Assembly: GCA_900543975.1 (NCBI GenBank)
Contig: UQTI01000029.1
Coordinates: forward strand, 1-34,534
Length of the DNA: 34,534 bases
Reading direction: 5' to 3'
Source: an uncultured Prevotella sp.
GTDB taxonomy: Bacteria > Bacteroidota > Bacteroidia > Bacteroidales > Bacteroidaceae
Position 1 is the first letter of the stretch, and every line of letters begins with the position of its first letter. The position numbers were made by a program, and so were the translations under genes. This document shows, in pieces, positions 1 through 8,296 of the stretch. The notes below the pieces were generated by a model. The model searched no databases and was not told the DNA's origin. It worked only from the letters and a program-made list of their open reading frames with translations.

Positions 1-45
1 ACTCAATTCTATCACTATATCTTTCCGCATTTCACTTTTTTGTAG

Positions 46-53
46 TAACTTTG
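46..53 (+). promoter_or_regulatory. Bacteroidetes -7 box upstream of the nucleotidyltransferase gene
   Basis: TAACTTTG fits the Bacteroidetes TAnnTTTG -7 element and lies 37 bp before the ATG at 91. I see no clear TTG -33 element at the usual distance. Confidence 0.5.
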
Positions 54-90
54 CAGCAGAAATAATAATTTTTTTTCAAAGGAGGTGATT

Positions 91-399
91 ATGCTTAGCA
101 AAGATGTGCAAGAGATGATTCCCAAGATTCAAAAATTTTTCGAAACCCAACCTGTGGAGAAGGCTTGGCTTTTCGGTTCATGCTCGCGTGGTGAAGAGAC
201 CCCAACGAGTGACATTGATATTCTTGTGAAGTATGAGAGAAATGATAAATTTTCTCTCATGACAATTTCTCGCATAATGGTGAGTTTGAGCGATTTGTTA
301 AGCAAAAGTGTTGATCTTGTAGAGGATGAGGGTTTGATGCCTTTTGCAAGAAAAAGTGTGGAACGCGATAAACTATTGATCTATGAGAGAGAAAGTTAG
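91..399 (+). CDS. MNT-type minimal nucleotidyltransferase (antitoxin-like)
   Basis: A 102-residue minimal nucleotidyltransferase of the MNT/HEPN two-gene systems. The polymerase-beta-type core is visible: Gly29-Ser30 followed by Arg33-Gly34, then the metal-binding pair Asp41 and Asp43 in a TSDIDILV strand. In known MNT/HEPN pairs the MNT protein modifies (AMPylates) and neutralises a HEPN RNase toxin; that role here is inferred from the family. I chose the ATG at 91 rather than the in-frame GTG at 85 because the GTG lies inside a near-perfect Shine-Dalgarno sequence (AAAGGAGGTGAT, 79-90), which is unusual in this phylum. The HEPN gene that should follow starts in an overlap at 383 but is cut off within about 15 codons, so this is probably an orphaned antitoxin. 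The length is normal for the family and all key residues are present. Confidence 0.85.
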   Translation: MLSKDVQEMIPKIQKFFETQPVEKAWLFGSCSRGEETPTSDIDILVKYERNDKFSLMTISRIMVSLSDLLSKSVDLVEDEGLMPFARKSVERDKLLIYERES

Positions 400-427
400 A
401 GATAAAGGACGCTTGGAGCATATTTGC
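383..427 (+). pseudogene. 5' remnant of a HEPN (DUF86-type) toxin gene
   Basis: The frame starting at ATG 383 overlaps the end of the nucleotidyltransferase gene by 17 bp and encodes MREKVRDKGRLEHI, which resembles the conserved start of DUF86 HEPN proteins paired with MNT genes. After codon 15 (about position 427) the translation turns into unrelated, low-complexity sequence. The frame then runs on to 568 inside the antisense of the PAP2 gene. None of the HEPN R-x4-6-H catalytic region is present. I read this as the 5' stub left when a deletion joined the toxin gene to the 3' flank of the phosphatase gene. Identification rests on about 14 residues plus the gene arrangement. Confidence 0.55.
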
Positions 428-457
428 ATCCTGCATCCTTATTCTCTTGTCTTCATT

Positions 458-1039
458 CTACAGCTCCACCACCAGCGACAGCGTTTGTCCGTCGGTGCCG
501 ACGTGCCAACGGCTGCGCTCGCCTGTGATCTTGTCGCCGAGCCAGTAGGCTGCCTCTGTGCTCAGTAAGCCGATGGCGGCACCTGCTGCCACGTCGTGCC
601 AGTGGTGATGGTTGCGGCACACGCGGTCCACGGCCACGGTTGTGGCGACGGCATATCCTGCCACGCTTATCCACGGCGACACCTTCCTGTATTCTTTGTC
701 GAGCACGGCGGCGCCGGCAAAAGCCATGGCGGTGTGGCCCGATGGAAACGACTTGTTGTCGGTGCCGTCGGGGCGCTTCTCGTGGATGGTCTGCTTCAGC
801 GTGTACGTCACGCCCACCGTTAGACCCATGGAGAGGGCCGAGTTGACCATGCAGCGCTTCCACGAACTGCTGCCTTCCACACCCGCTGCCTTAAGGGTGT
901 AGGTCGCTACCCATGGCGCGAAGCGAAGATAATCGGACATGCCGTCGCTGTGGTGTGGCTTGTCTTGTGCCAGTGCCGGGTGGGGGAGAGCTGTTGCTGC
1001 TGTCAGCATCATGGCTAAGGCTATGTTTCTTATATTCAT
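458..1039 (-). CDS. PAP2-family phosphatase, exported
   Basis: A PAP2-superfamily acid phosphatase of 193 residues if translated from the ATG at 1039. The three motifs are present in order: KQTIHEKRP (K-x6-RP), SFPSGHTAM (PSGH), and DRVCRNHHHWHDV, a variant of SR-x5-H-x3-D in which the leading Ser is Asp. A signal peptide (MNIRNIALAMMLTAATALPH, cleavage near ALAQ) places it in the periplasm or inner membrane. Known relatives dephosphorylate lipid substrates such as undecaprenyl pyrophosphate, phosphatidylglycerophosphate or lipid A; the substrate cannot be read from sequence. The frame extends upstream to a TTG at 1135 with a lysine-rich tract, but that would bury the signal peptide, so I prefer 1039. 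A TAATTTTG promoter lies at 1175-1182 on the minus strand, back to back with the purL promoter. Confidence 0.85.
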   Translation of the reverse strand: MNIRNIALAMMLTAATALPHPALAQDKPHHSDGMSDYLRFAPWVATYTLKAAGVEGSSSWKRCMVNSALSMGLTVGVTYTLKQTIHEKRPDGTDNKSFPSGHTAMAFAGAAVLDKEYRKVSPWISVAGYAVATTVAVDRVCRNHHHWHDVAAGAAIGLLSTEAAYWLGDKITGERSRWHVGTDGQTLSLVVEL

Positions 1040-1174
1040 TCTGTTTGCTGTTCTTTTGAGCTTTCGTTTATCGACTTTTTCGTTCTTTTGAGTTTTTCTT
1101 TTCCGTTCGCCGCCATTGTTTTTGTGTTTACTCAAAAAAAAGTGGTGTGGCGTCTATATTTTTCTATGCGTCTG

Positions 1175-1182
1175 CAAAATTA
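1175..1182 (-). promoter_or_regulatory. -7 box for the PAP2 gene
   Basis: The minus strand reads TAATTTTG, matching TAnnTTTG, with a TTG about 22 bp upstream at 1205-1207. It is divergent from, and interleaved with, the purL promoter at 1197-1204. Confidence 0.55.
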
Positions 1183-1196
1183 TACAAATTATTTTG

Positions 1197-1204
1197 TACC
1201 TTTG
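1197..1204 (+). promoter_or_regulatory. -7 box for purL
   Basis: TACCTTTG matches TAnnTTTG and precedes the purL ATG by 46 bp, giving a 5' leader of roughly 40 nt. No purine riboswitch-like structure fits in this short leader. Confidence 0.65.
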
Positions 1205-1250
1205 CAATCAAATAAAGAAAAATCCACATTTATTTAATTTATAAAGAGAT

Positions 1251-4200
1251 ATGATTCTTTTCTTCAGGACTCCGCAACAGAGCGTGATAGCAACAGCAGT
1301 TGACCATCAGCTCAATCAGGATGAAATTAATGAATTGTGCTGGCTGTATGGTGAGGCACAGCTTGTCGAGGGCGAAAGCATCGACGGATTCTTCGTGGGA
1401 CCGCGCCGTGAGATGATCACTCCGTGGAGCACAAATGCCGTAGAGATTACACAGAACATGAGTCTCCACGGCATTTCGCGTATAGAGGAATACTTCCCCG
1501 TAAGTTCTAAAGACGCTGACCACGACCCCATGCTTCAGCGCATGTATGACGGGCTGAACCAGGATGTGTTCACCGTGAACCATGAGCCCGAGCCCATCAA
1601 ACATGTAGAAAACCTCGAAGAGTATAACGAGCAGGAAGGTCTGGCCCTCTCGCCCGAAGAAATCGAGTATCTCCACAATGTGGAGAAGCAGGTAGGCCGT
1701 CCGTTGACCGACAGCGAGATCTTTGGTTTCGCACAGATCAACTCGGAGCACTGCCGTCATAAGATCTTCGGCGGCACGTTCATCATCGACGGTCAGGAGA
1801 TGGAGAGCTCGCTCTTCCAGATGATCAAGAAGACCACCAAGGAGAACCCCAACAAGATTCTCTCTGCTTACAAGGACAATGTGGCGTTCGCTCAGGGACC
1901 CGTCGTGGAGCAGTTTGCACCCAAGGATCAGTCGACAAGCGACTTCTTCCAGGTTAAGGACATAGAGAGCGTGATCTCTCTCAAGGCCGAGACACACAAC
2001 TTCCCCACAACCGTGGAGCCCTTCAACGGTGCTGCCACAGGAACAGGCGGTGAGATCCGTGACCGTATGGGTGGTGGCGTTGGCTCATGGCCTATCGCAG
2101 GAACAGCCGTTTACATGACCGCTTATCCTCGTCTGGACGACTCTACCACAAGCTTCAACGGCGATGTGAAGCGCGATTGGGAGAACGTGCTCCCCGAGCG
2201 CAAGTGGCTCTACCAGACACCCGAACAGATTCTTATCAAGGCTTCAAACGGTGCCAGCGACTTCGGCAACAAGTTTGGACAGCCTCTCATCTGCGGCTCT
2301 GTGCTCACTTTCGAGCATAAGGAGAAAGAAGAGAAATATGCTTACGACAAGGTTATCATGCTCGCCGGCGGTGTGGGCTATGGCACCAAGCGCGACTGCC
2401 TGAAGAAGGAGCCCCAGAAGGGCAACAAGGTGGTGGTCGTAGGTGGCGACAACTACCGCATCGGTCTGGGTGGCGGCTCTGTGTCGTCTGTAGACACTGG
2501 CCGCTACAGCAACGGCATCGAGCTGAACGCTGTGCAGCGTGCTAACCCCGAGATGCAGAAACGTGCTTACAACCTCGTGCGTGCTTTGTGCGAGGAGGAT
2601 GTGAACCCAGTGGTGAGCATCCATGACCATGGATCGGCCGGTCACCTCAACTGCTTGTCAGAGCTCGTTGAGGAGTGTGGCGGCGAGATTGACATGAGCA
2701 AACTGCCTATCGGCGACAAGACTCTCTCGGCAAAGGAAATCATTGCAAACGAGAGTCAGGAGCGCATGGGTCTGCTTATCGACGAGAAGCACATCGAGCA
2801 TGTGCGTCGCATAGCAGAGCGCGAGCGTGCACCGCTGTATGTTGTGGGAGAGACCACAGGCGATGCCCACTTCTCTTTCGTGCAGGCCGACGGCATGAAG
2901 CCTTTCGACCTCGACGTTGCTCAGATGTTCGGCCACTCGCCCAAGACCATCATGCGCGACGAGACCGTGGAGCGCACCTATGAGGATGTGGCCTACTCGG
3001 AGGCAAACCTCGACGAATATGTGAGCCGTGTGCTCCAGCTCGAGGCTGTGGCTTGTAAAGACTGGCTCACCAACAAGGTGGACCGCTCGGTTACGGGTAA
3101 GATTGCGCGTCAGCAGTGCCAGGGACAGATCCAGTTGCCGCTGAGCGACTGTGGCGTCGTGGCTCTCGACTATCGCGGACACAAAGGCATAGCAACAGCT
3201 CTGGGACATGCTCCTCAGGCTGGCTTGGCATCGCCCGAGGCAGGCAGCGTGCTGTCTGTGGCTGAGGCTCTCACCAACCTCGTGTGGGCTCCTATGGCCG
3301 ACGGCATGAAGAGCATCTCGCTCTCTGCCAACTGGATGTGGCCCTGCCGCTCACAGAAGGGCGAGGACGCACGCCTCTACACGGCTGTGCAGGCGCTCAG
3401 CGACTTCTGCTGCGACCTCCACATCAATGTGCCTACAGGCAAGGACTCGCTGTCGCTCTCACAGCAGTATCCTAACGGCGAGAAGATCATCTCTCCGGGA
3501 ACGGTTATCGTGAGCGCCGGTGGCGAGGTCGACGACATTCGCAAGGTGGTGTCGCCTGTGCTTGTCAACGACAAGAACTCATCGCTCTATCATATCGACT
3601 TCTCTTTCGACGAGCAGCACCTCGGCGGTTCAGCCTTCGCCCAGAGCTTGGGTAAGGTGGGCAGCGACGTGCCCACGGTGAAGGATGCCGACTATTTTGC
3701 CGACTGCTTCAACGCTGTTCAGGAGATGATCAAGAAGGGCTGGATCATGGCAGGTCACGACATCTCTGCCGGTGGTCTCATCACAACGCTTCTTGAGATG
3801 TGCTTCGCCAACACAGAGGGCGGCATGCGCATAAACCTCCACGACATTCAGGGCAACGACATGGTGAAGGCTCTCATGGCTGAGAACCCCGGCGTCGTTG
3901 TACAGATCAGCGACAAGCACAAGGACGAGTTTAAGAAGCTCATGGAAGAGGCAGGCGTCAGCTATGCCAAGATCGGCTATCCTGTGCCTGGCGAGCGCAC
4001 CATTGTGGTGAAGAAGGGCGACTATGAGCACATCTTCGATATCGACGCGCTGCGTGACGAGTGGTACAAGACCTCTTGGCTGCTCGACAAGAAGCAGAGC
4101 ATGAACGGTTGCGCCGACGAGCGCTTCCATAACTATAAGAACCAGCCTGTGGAGATGCACTTCAACGACCATTTCGCTGGCACGCTCCAGAGCTACGGCA

Positions 4201-4982
4201 TCAGTGCTGACCGTCGCACACCGTCGGGTGTGAAGGCTGCCATCATTCGTGAGAAGGGTACCAACGGTGAGCGTGAGATGGCTTACTCGCTCTATCTCGC
4301 TGGCTTCGACGTTAAGGATGTCATGATGACAGACCTCATCACTGGTCGCGAGACGCTTGAGGATGTTAACATGATCGTGTTCTGCGGTGGCTTCTCCAAC
4401 TCTGACGTCCTTGGCTCAGCTAAGGGATGGGCTGGTGCCTTCCTCTTCAACCCGAAGGCAAAGGAGGCTCTCGACAAGTTCTATGCCCGTGAGGACACTC
4501 TCTCGCTCGGCATCTGCAACGGCTGTCAGCTCATGGTGGAGCTGGGTCTTATCAACCCCGAGCACACCAACCGCGCGAAGATGTTGCATAACACATCGCA
4601 TAAGTTTGAGAGCACCTTCCTCTCTCTCCAGATACCTGAGAACAACAGCGTCATGCTGTCGTCGCTCAGCGGCAACAAGCTCGGCATCTGGGTGGCTCAC
4701 GGCGAGGGTAAGTTCTCGCTGCCTGAGGAGGAGAGCAAGTATAATGTTGTAGCAAAATACAACTACGCAGCTTATCCTGGTAATCCCAACGGATCCGACT
4801 ATAACGTTGCCGGCATCTGCTCTAAGGATGGCCGCCACCTGGCAATGATGCCGCACCTCGAGCGTGCCATCTTCCCATGGCAGAACGCATGGTATCCTCT
4901 CGACCGCCGCGCCGATGAGGTCACACCGTGGATCGAGGCTTTCGTCAACGCACGCAAGTGGGTTGAGGAGAAGATGAAATAA
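1251..4982 (+). CDS. purL: Phosphoribosylformylglycinamidine synthase, large fused form
   Basis: FGAM synthase converts FGAR, glutamine and ATP to FGAM in step 4 of de novo purine synthesis. At 1243 residues this is the long single-chain form found in proteobacteria and Bacteroidetes, joining the synthetase and glutaminase parts. Seen in order: an N-terminal PurS-like region, the first AIRS-type ATP-binding half with ETHNFPTTVEPFNGAATGTG followed by the GGEIRDRMGGG region, a second AIRS-like half (around PTGKDSLSLSQ), and a C-terminal class I glutamine amidotransferase. The nucleophile is Cys1089 in GICNGCQ, and the other triad residues are likely His1202 and Glu1204 in MMPHLERA. The gene is full length and well matched to its promoter at 1197. 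It stands alone; downstream lie a long hairpin and a repeat-rich spacer. Confidence 0.97.
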   Translation: MILFFRTPQQSVIATAVDHQLNQDEINELCWLYGEAQLVEGESIDGFFVGPRREMITPWSTNAVEITQNMSLHGISRIEEYFPVSSKDADHDPMLQRMYDGLNQDVFTVNHEPEPIKHVENLEEYNEQEGLALSPEEIEYLHNVEKQVGRPLTDSEIFGFAQINSEHCRHKIFGGTFIIDGQEMESSLFQMIKKTTKENPNKILSAYKDNVAFAQGPVVEQFAPKDQSTSDFFQVKDIESVISLKAETHNFPTTVEPFNGAATGTGGEIRDRMGGGVGSWPIAGTAVYMTAYPRLDDSTTSFNGDVKRDWENVLPERKWLYQTPEQILIKASNGASDFGNKFGQPLICGSVLTFEHKEKEEKYAYDKVIMLAGGVGYGTKRDCLKKEPQKGNKVVVVGGDNYRIGLGGGSVSSVDTGRYSNGIELNAVQRANPEMQKRAYNLVRALCEEDVNPVVSIHDHGSAGHLNCLSELVEECGGEIDMSKLPIGDKTLSAKEIIANESQERMGLLIDEKHIEHVRRIAERERAPLYVVGETTGDAHFSFVQADGMKPFDLDVAQMFGHSPKTIMRDETVERTYEDVAYSEANLDEYVSRVLQLEAVACKDWLTNKVDRSVTGKIARQQCQGQIQLPLSDCGVVALDYRGHKGIATALGHAPQAGLASPEAGSVLSVAEALTNLVWAPMADGMKSISLSANWMWPCRSQKGEDARLYTAVQALSDFCCDLHINVPTGKDSLSLSQQYPNGEKIISPGTVIVSAGGEVDDIRKVVSPVLVNDKNSSLYHIDFSFDEQHLGGSAFAQSLGKVGSDVPTVKDADYFADCFNAVQEMIKKGWIMAGHDISAGGLITTLLEMCFANTEGGMRINLHDIQGNDMVKALMAENPGVVVQISDKHKDEFKKLMEEAGVSYAKIGYPVPGERTIVVKKGDYEHIFDIDALRDEWYKTSWLLDKKQSMNGCADERFHNYKNQPVEMHFNDHFAGTLQSYGISADRRTPSGVKAAIIREKGTNGEREMAYSLYLAGFDVKDVMMTDLITGRETLEDVNMIVFCGGFSNSDVLGSAKGWAGAFLFNPKAKEALDKFYAREDTLSLGICNGCQLMVELGLINPEHTNRAKMLHNTSHKFESTFLSLQIPENNSVMLSSLSGNKLGIWVAHGEGKFSLPEEESKYNVVAKYNYAAYPGNPNGSDYNVAGICSKDGRHLAMMPHLERAIFPWQNAWYPLDRRADEVTPWIEAFVNARKWVEEKMK

Positions 4983-5396
4983 GAATAAGAAGTAACATAC
5001 AGGGCATCGCTCCGCTTCTTCTCTTTCCTCCTTTCCCGCCTTTTGACAGTGGGCAAAGGAGAAGGAGGGGGAGGGGAGCGATGATGATTTAGCCCCATTC
5101 CTCAAGCTTCATTCCCTGAAGCCCCACCCCCGCGCCGCCGTTGGCGGCTTCCCCCTCCCCGTCGGAGAGGGTAGTGAATGGCTAAGGCTATTAGAATTTT
5201 GAATTTTGAGTTTTGAGTTTAGAGTTTTGCGTTCGGCTCGTAGAGACGCTTGCCTAAGCAAGAATTGTCGGCTTTCAGCCGATTTTGAGTTTTTTGAATT
5301 TTCCTATTTAAAAAGATCATTGAATTCTTCTCTCTTCTCTCTTCACTCTTTGTTCTTTGTTCTTCACTCTTCATTCTTCACTCTTAATTTAATTAT
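4983..5396. repeat. 414-bp spacer with long imperfect hairpins and T-rich repeats
   Basis: No gene is visible here. First comes an imperfect inverted repeat: CATCGCTCC (5005-5013) pairs with GGAGCGATG (5075-5083), with a pyrimidine-rich arm (about 5020-5040) against a purine-rich arm (5051-5070). It could end the purL transcript, but it lacks a T tract. A second fold follows at about 5108-5178, around the small palindrome GCCGCC-gtt-GGCGGC. From about 5190 on there are short units of the TTTTGAATTTTGAG type, with one GC-rich palindromic core (TCGGC-ttt-CAGCCGA, about 5267-5283). From about 5325 there are pyrimidine-rich units of the TTCACTC type up to the transporter start. Confidence 0.6.
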
Positions 5397-5942
5397 ATGG
5401 ACAATTTTTATCTTACAAGCTTCCGCTCATTCTTCAAGATAGGCATGTTTACCCTTGGTGGGGGATATGCCATGATTCCTATTATTGAGGCTGAGGTGGT
5501 GGACAAAAGAAAATGGATAGAACGTGCCGATTTTATCGATATCGTGGCTATAGCACAGAGCTGTCCCGGCGTGATGGCTGTTAACATGAGCACGTTCATC
5601 GGCTATCGTCTGAGAAAGACCAAGGGGGCGTTCTGCCTGACCCTTGCTACGGCTCTGCCATCGTTCATCATCATTCTGCTTATAGCGATGTTCTTCAAAC
5701 AGTTTCAAGACAACGCTGTGGTGGAGAGCATCTTCCGTGGCATACGTCCCGCTGTGGTGGCGCTCATCGCCGCTCCTACGTTCTCTATGGCTAAAAGTGC
5801 GCACATAAATCTTGCCAACTGCTGGATTCCTGTTGGTTGCGCCCTTCTTATCTATGCCATGCATGTGAACCCCATCTACATCATCATAGCTGCTGCTGTG
5901 GGAGGATATCTCTATGGACGACTGTTGCTTAGCAGCAACTGA
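5397..5942 (+). CDS. Chromate-transporter family (CHR) protein, first half
   Basis: A half-size member of the chromate ion transporter family, 181 residues with about five or six hydrophobic segments. The family signatures are clear: FKIGMFTLGGGYAMIP near the start and AIAQSCPGVMAVNMSTFIGY in the middle, followed by FRGIRPAVVALI. Full ChrA proteins carry two such domains in one chain, whereas short-chain types are encoded as two adjacent genes that act together. The next gene, 65 bp downstream on the same strand, is the second half. Chromate efflux is the founding function, but these short pairs are widespread without chromate exposure, so the natural substrate is unknown. The start ATG opens the frame right at the conserved N-terminal region. 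Confidence 0.88.
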   Translation: MDNFYLTSFRSFFKIGMFTLGGGYAMIPIIEAEVVDKRKWIERADFIDIVAIAQSCPGVMAVNMSTFIGYRLRKTKGAFCLTLATALPSFIIILLIAMFFKQFQDNAVVESIFRGIRPAVVALIAAPTFSMAKSAHINLANCWIPVGCALLIYAMHVNPIYIIIAAAVGGYLYGRLLLSSN

Positions 5943-6007
5943 CAATCATCTCTTGTCGCCTCAGAAAAGGTTAACCCGCAATAATAGTCACCTCGTCAAT
6001 TTTAAAC

Positions 6008-6583
6008 ATGATATATCTACAACTTTTTCTCACATTCTTCCAGATTGGTCTCTTCGGCTTTGGAGGAGGTTACGGCATGCTGTCGCTCATACAGACAGAG
6101 ACCGTGGTGAGACATCATTGGCTCACATCTGCCGAGTTTACGAACATCGTGGCAATAAGTCAGATGACGCCTGGTCCCATCGGCATCAACTCGGCAACCT
6201 ATTGTGGCTACACCGCCGCCCATAACGCTGGCTTTTCTGGCTTCATGGCGGTGCTCGGCAGTGTTACCGCAACAGCGGCCCTTGTCTTGCCGTCGTTCAT
6301 CCTGATGATTCTCATAGCACGCTTGTTTTTGCGTTACATGAAGACCGACACCGTGCAGTGGGTGTTCATGGGCTTGCGTCCCGCCGTCGTGGGTCTGCTT
6401 GCTGCTGCAGCCCTGTTGCTTATGACTCCCGACAACTTCTCGCTGCCTTCCGTGAACCCTTGGCATTTCTGGATCAGCGTGTGGCTGTTCATTGCAACGT
6501 TCGTGGGTACAAAGTTTCTTAAGATCAATCCCATCCGCATGATCTGCTGGGCGGGCTTCGCCGGACTGATGCTGCTCTATTGA
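6008..6583 (+). CDS. Chromate-transporter family (CHR) protein, second half
   Basis: The partner of the preceding gene, 191 residues. It repeats the same architecture: FFQIGLFGFGGGYGMLS at residues 8-24, then AISQMTPGPIGINSATYCGY, then FMGLRPAVVGLLAAAALLLM. The PGPIGIN version of the central motif differs from the PGVMAVN version in the first half, which is typical of the two non-equivalent halves of split transporters. It lies on the same strand with a 65-bp gap and no promoter or terminator visible between, so it is probably co-transcribed and forms a heterodimer in the inner membrane. The translocated ion is not determined by sequence. Confidence 0.88.
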   Translation: MIYLQLFLTFFQIGLFGFGGGYGMLSLIQTETVVRHHWLTSAEFTNIVAISQMTPGPIGINSATYCGYTAAHNAGFSGFMAVLGSVTATAALVLPSFILMILIARLFLRYMKTDTVQWVFMGLRPAVVGLLAAAALLLMTPDNFSLPSVNPWHFWISVWLFIATFVGTKFLKINPIRMICWAGFAGLMLLY

Positions 6584-6694
6584 GTTTTGCCCTTTGGTTG
6601 CATTTATTATGCATCTTCCGTCTCTGCTTCCGCCATTTGCCTCGGTTAGCGTTAAATTTTGCTCTTTCAATGCCTTTTCTTGCTTTTTTTACAC

Positions 6695-6702
6695 TACCTT
6701 TG
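6695..6702 (+). promoter_or_regulatory. -7 box for trpS
   Basis: TACCTTTG matches TAnnTTTG 47 bp before the trpS ATG. I see no TTG at the usual spacing. The leader is too short for a T-box and none is seen. Confidence 0.6.
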
Positions 6703-6748
6703 CATGAGATAGAGTTTTTGAACGAAAAAAAATAGATTATATAAGAAA

Positions 6749-7837
6749 ATGGGAAAAGTTATTCTTACCGGTGACCGCCCCACCGGAAAACTGCATCTGG
6801 GCCATTACATTGGCTCTCTGCGCCGTCGTGTGCAGCTGCAGCAAGAGGGCGACTTCGACCGTATGTTCGTGTTCATGGCCGATGTGCAGGCCCTCACCGA
6901 CAACGCCGATAACCCCGAGAAAATTAGACAGAACATCATGGAGGTGGCGCTCGACTATCTCGCCGCTGGCTTGGATCCAACCAAATGTACGCTCTTCATC
7001 CAGAGCATGATTCCTGAGCTGGCAGAGCTTACAACCTATCTGATGAACCTCATCACCGTGTCGCGCGTGCAGCGTAACCCCACCGTGAAGACGGAGATTA
7101 AGATGCGCAACTTTGAGGCAAACATTCCCCTTGGCTTCTTCTGCTACCCCGTGAGCCAGGCTGCCGACATCACTCTCTTCAAGGCCACTACGGTGCCCGC
7201 CGGCGAGGACCAGGAGCCTATGATCGAGGTGGCACGCGAGTTGGCTCGCCGCTTCAACCAGATCTATGGCGATGTGCTCGTTGAGCCTAACATCATGCTC
7301 CCTGAGAACGCAACCGCCCGTCGTCTGCCTGGCACCGACGGCAAGGAGAAGATGAGTAAGAGTCTGGGCAACTGCATCTACCTCAGCGACTCTGCCGATG
7401 ACGTGTGGCAGAAGGTGCGCTCAATGTACACCGACCCCAATCACATCAACGTCTCTGACCCCGGAACGGTTGAAGGCAACGCTGTGTTCACATACCTTGA
7501 CGCGTTCTCTACTGATGCCGATTTTGCCAATTTCTGGCCCGAATATCAGAACCTTGATGAGCTGAAGGACCACTATCGTCGTGGTGGTCTAGGCGACATG
7601 AAATGTAAGAAATTCTTGAACACCGTCATCAACAACATGTTGGAGCCTATGCGCCAGCGCCGTCATGAGCTTGAGCAAGACATCCCTGCCATCTTCGACA
7701 TCCTTCGCAAGGGTTCAGAACAAGCCCGTGAGGTGGCAGCTCAGACCATGAGTGAGGTGCGCCACGCCATGCGTATCGACTATTTTGATGACATCGCCCT
7801 GCAACAGCAGCTCAGCGAGAAGTTCAGAAACAAATAA
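6749..7837 (+). CDS. trpS: Tryptophanyl-tRNA synthetase
   Basis: A class I aminoacyl-tRNA synthetase that charges tRNA-Trp with tryptophan in the cytoplasm. The ATP-binding signatures are both present: HLGH at residues 16-19 within GDRPTGKLHLGHYIGSL, and KMSKS at 201-205 within GKEKMSKSLGN. At 362 residues it is slightly longer than the usual 330-340; the additional residues seem to be in the C-terminal third. The gene stands alone with its own promoter at 6695 and a hairpin terminator at 7880-7913. Identity is secure from the two motifs together with the conserved QREEQ-type tRNA/tryptophan region (VPAGEDQEPMIEVAREL). Confidence 0.96.
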   Translation: MGKVILTGDRPTGKLHLGHYIGSLRRRVQLQQEGDFDRMFVFMADVQALTDNADNPEKIRQNIMEVALDYLAAGLDPTKCTLFIQSMIPELAELTTYLMNLITVSRVQRNPTVKTEIKMRNFEANIPLGFFCYPVSQAADITLFKATTVPAGEDQEPMIEVARELARRFNQIYGDVLVEPNIMLPENATARRLPGTDGKEKMSKSLGNCIYLSDSADDVWQKVRSMYTDPNHINVSDPGTVEGNAVFTYLDAFSTDADFANFWPEYQNLDELKDHYRRGGLGDMKCKKFLNTVINNMLEPMRQRRHELEQDIPAIFDILRKGSEQAREVAAQTMSEVRHAMRIDYFDDIALQQQLSEKFRNK

Positions 7838-7879
7838 TATCGGTTGTTTCGTAAACAATATATTGTAAAGAAATATTTT

Positions 7880-7913
7880 GGCCTTTGGTGCTATATGCAT
7901 CGAAGGCCTTTTT
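7880..7913 (+). terminator. Terminator after trpS
   Basis: GGCCTT (7880-7885) pairs with AAGGCC (7903-7908), with TTTTT following at 7909-7913. It starts 43 bp after the trpS stop. Confidence 0.7.
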
Positions 7914-7946
7914 GTTGGGTATAAAAAGGCACATTTAAAAAGAGGT

Positions 7947-7975
7947 AAAAAGCCACCAACAAGAGGCTTTTTGAT
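7947..7975. terminator. Second hairpin, possibly a bidirectional terminator
   Basis: AAAAAGCC (7947-7954) pairs with GGCTTTTT (7965-7972) across a 10-nt loop. The A and T flanks would allow termination in either direction. A further perfect 9-bp inverted repeat, TTTACTAAC (7985-7993) against GTTAGTAAA (8000-8008), lies just upstream of the next promoter and could be an operator. Confidence 0.55.
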
Positions 7976-8035
7976 GTTTTCTCATTTACTAACAAAAAAG
8001 TTAGTAAATAATTTGTGTACTATCCAAAAAATTAG

Positions 8036-8043
8036 TACCTTTG
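8036..8043 (+). promoter_or_regulatory. -7 box for the small-gene pair
   Basis: TACCTTTG matches TAnnTTTG, with TTG at 8013-8015 exactly 20 bp upstream, a very good Bacteroidetes promoter. It precedes the small ORF at 8071. Confidence 0.7.
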
Positions 8044-8070
8044 CATTGTTCAATTAATAAAGCATTTTAG

Positions 8071-8232
8071 ATGATGAAACATGCGACAATCAAAATGAAT
8101 GTGACTCCCGAAGAGGAGGAACTTATCAAGGCAATCCGCAATTATTGCGACAGTTATCCTAATGGTTATCCAGAACTGCTCGACTATGCAGAGGATTTGT
8201 TCCAGAGGATGACAGACATGCCTAAGTATTAA
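8071..8232 (+). CDS. Small conserved-looking protein of unknown function (53 aa)
   Basis: A 53-residue acidic ORF beginning MMKHATIKMNVTPEEEELIK and ending DLFQRMTDMPKY. It has a strong promoter 28 bp upstream and normal codon use, which supports it as a real gene despite its size. It has no signal peptide or membrane segment. The sequence looks mostly helical, with a TPEEEELIKAIRNY helix and a second acidic helix. The next ORF follows 64 bp downstream on the same strand, after a small CTCTC/GAGAG hairpin (about 8246-8260). I do not recognise a function. From memory, similar short proteins occur in accessory regions of Bacteroidales, but I cannot verify that here. Confidence 0.6.
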   Translation: MMKHATIKMNVTPEEEELIKAIRNYCDSYPNGYPELLDYAEDLFQRMTDMPKY

Positions 8233-8296
8233 ATATTAATAACGGTTCTCTCTTCGGGGAGAGTCTTTAGATAAACAATATAAAAAGATAATCGTT

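Noticed and set aside
383..568. A 61-codon frame after the nucleotidyltransferase
   Set aside because: Only its first 14-15 codons resemble a HEPN protein; the rest lies antisense to the PAP2 gene, so it is a truncated gene joined to foreign sequence.
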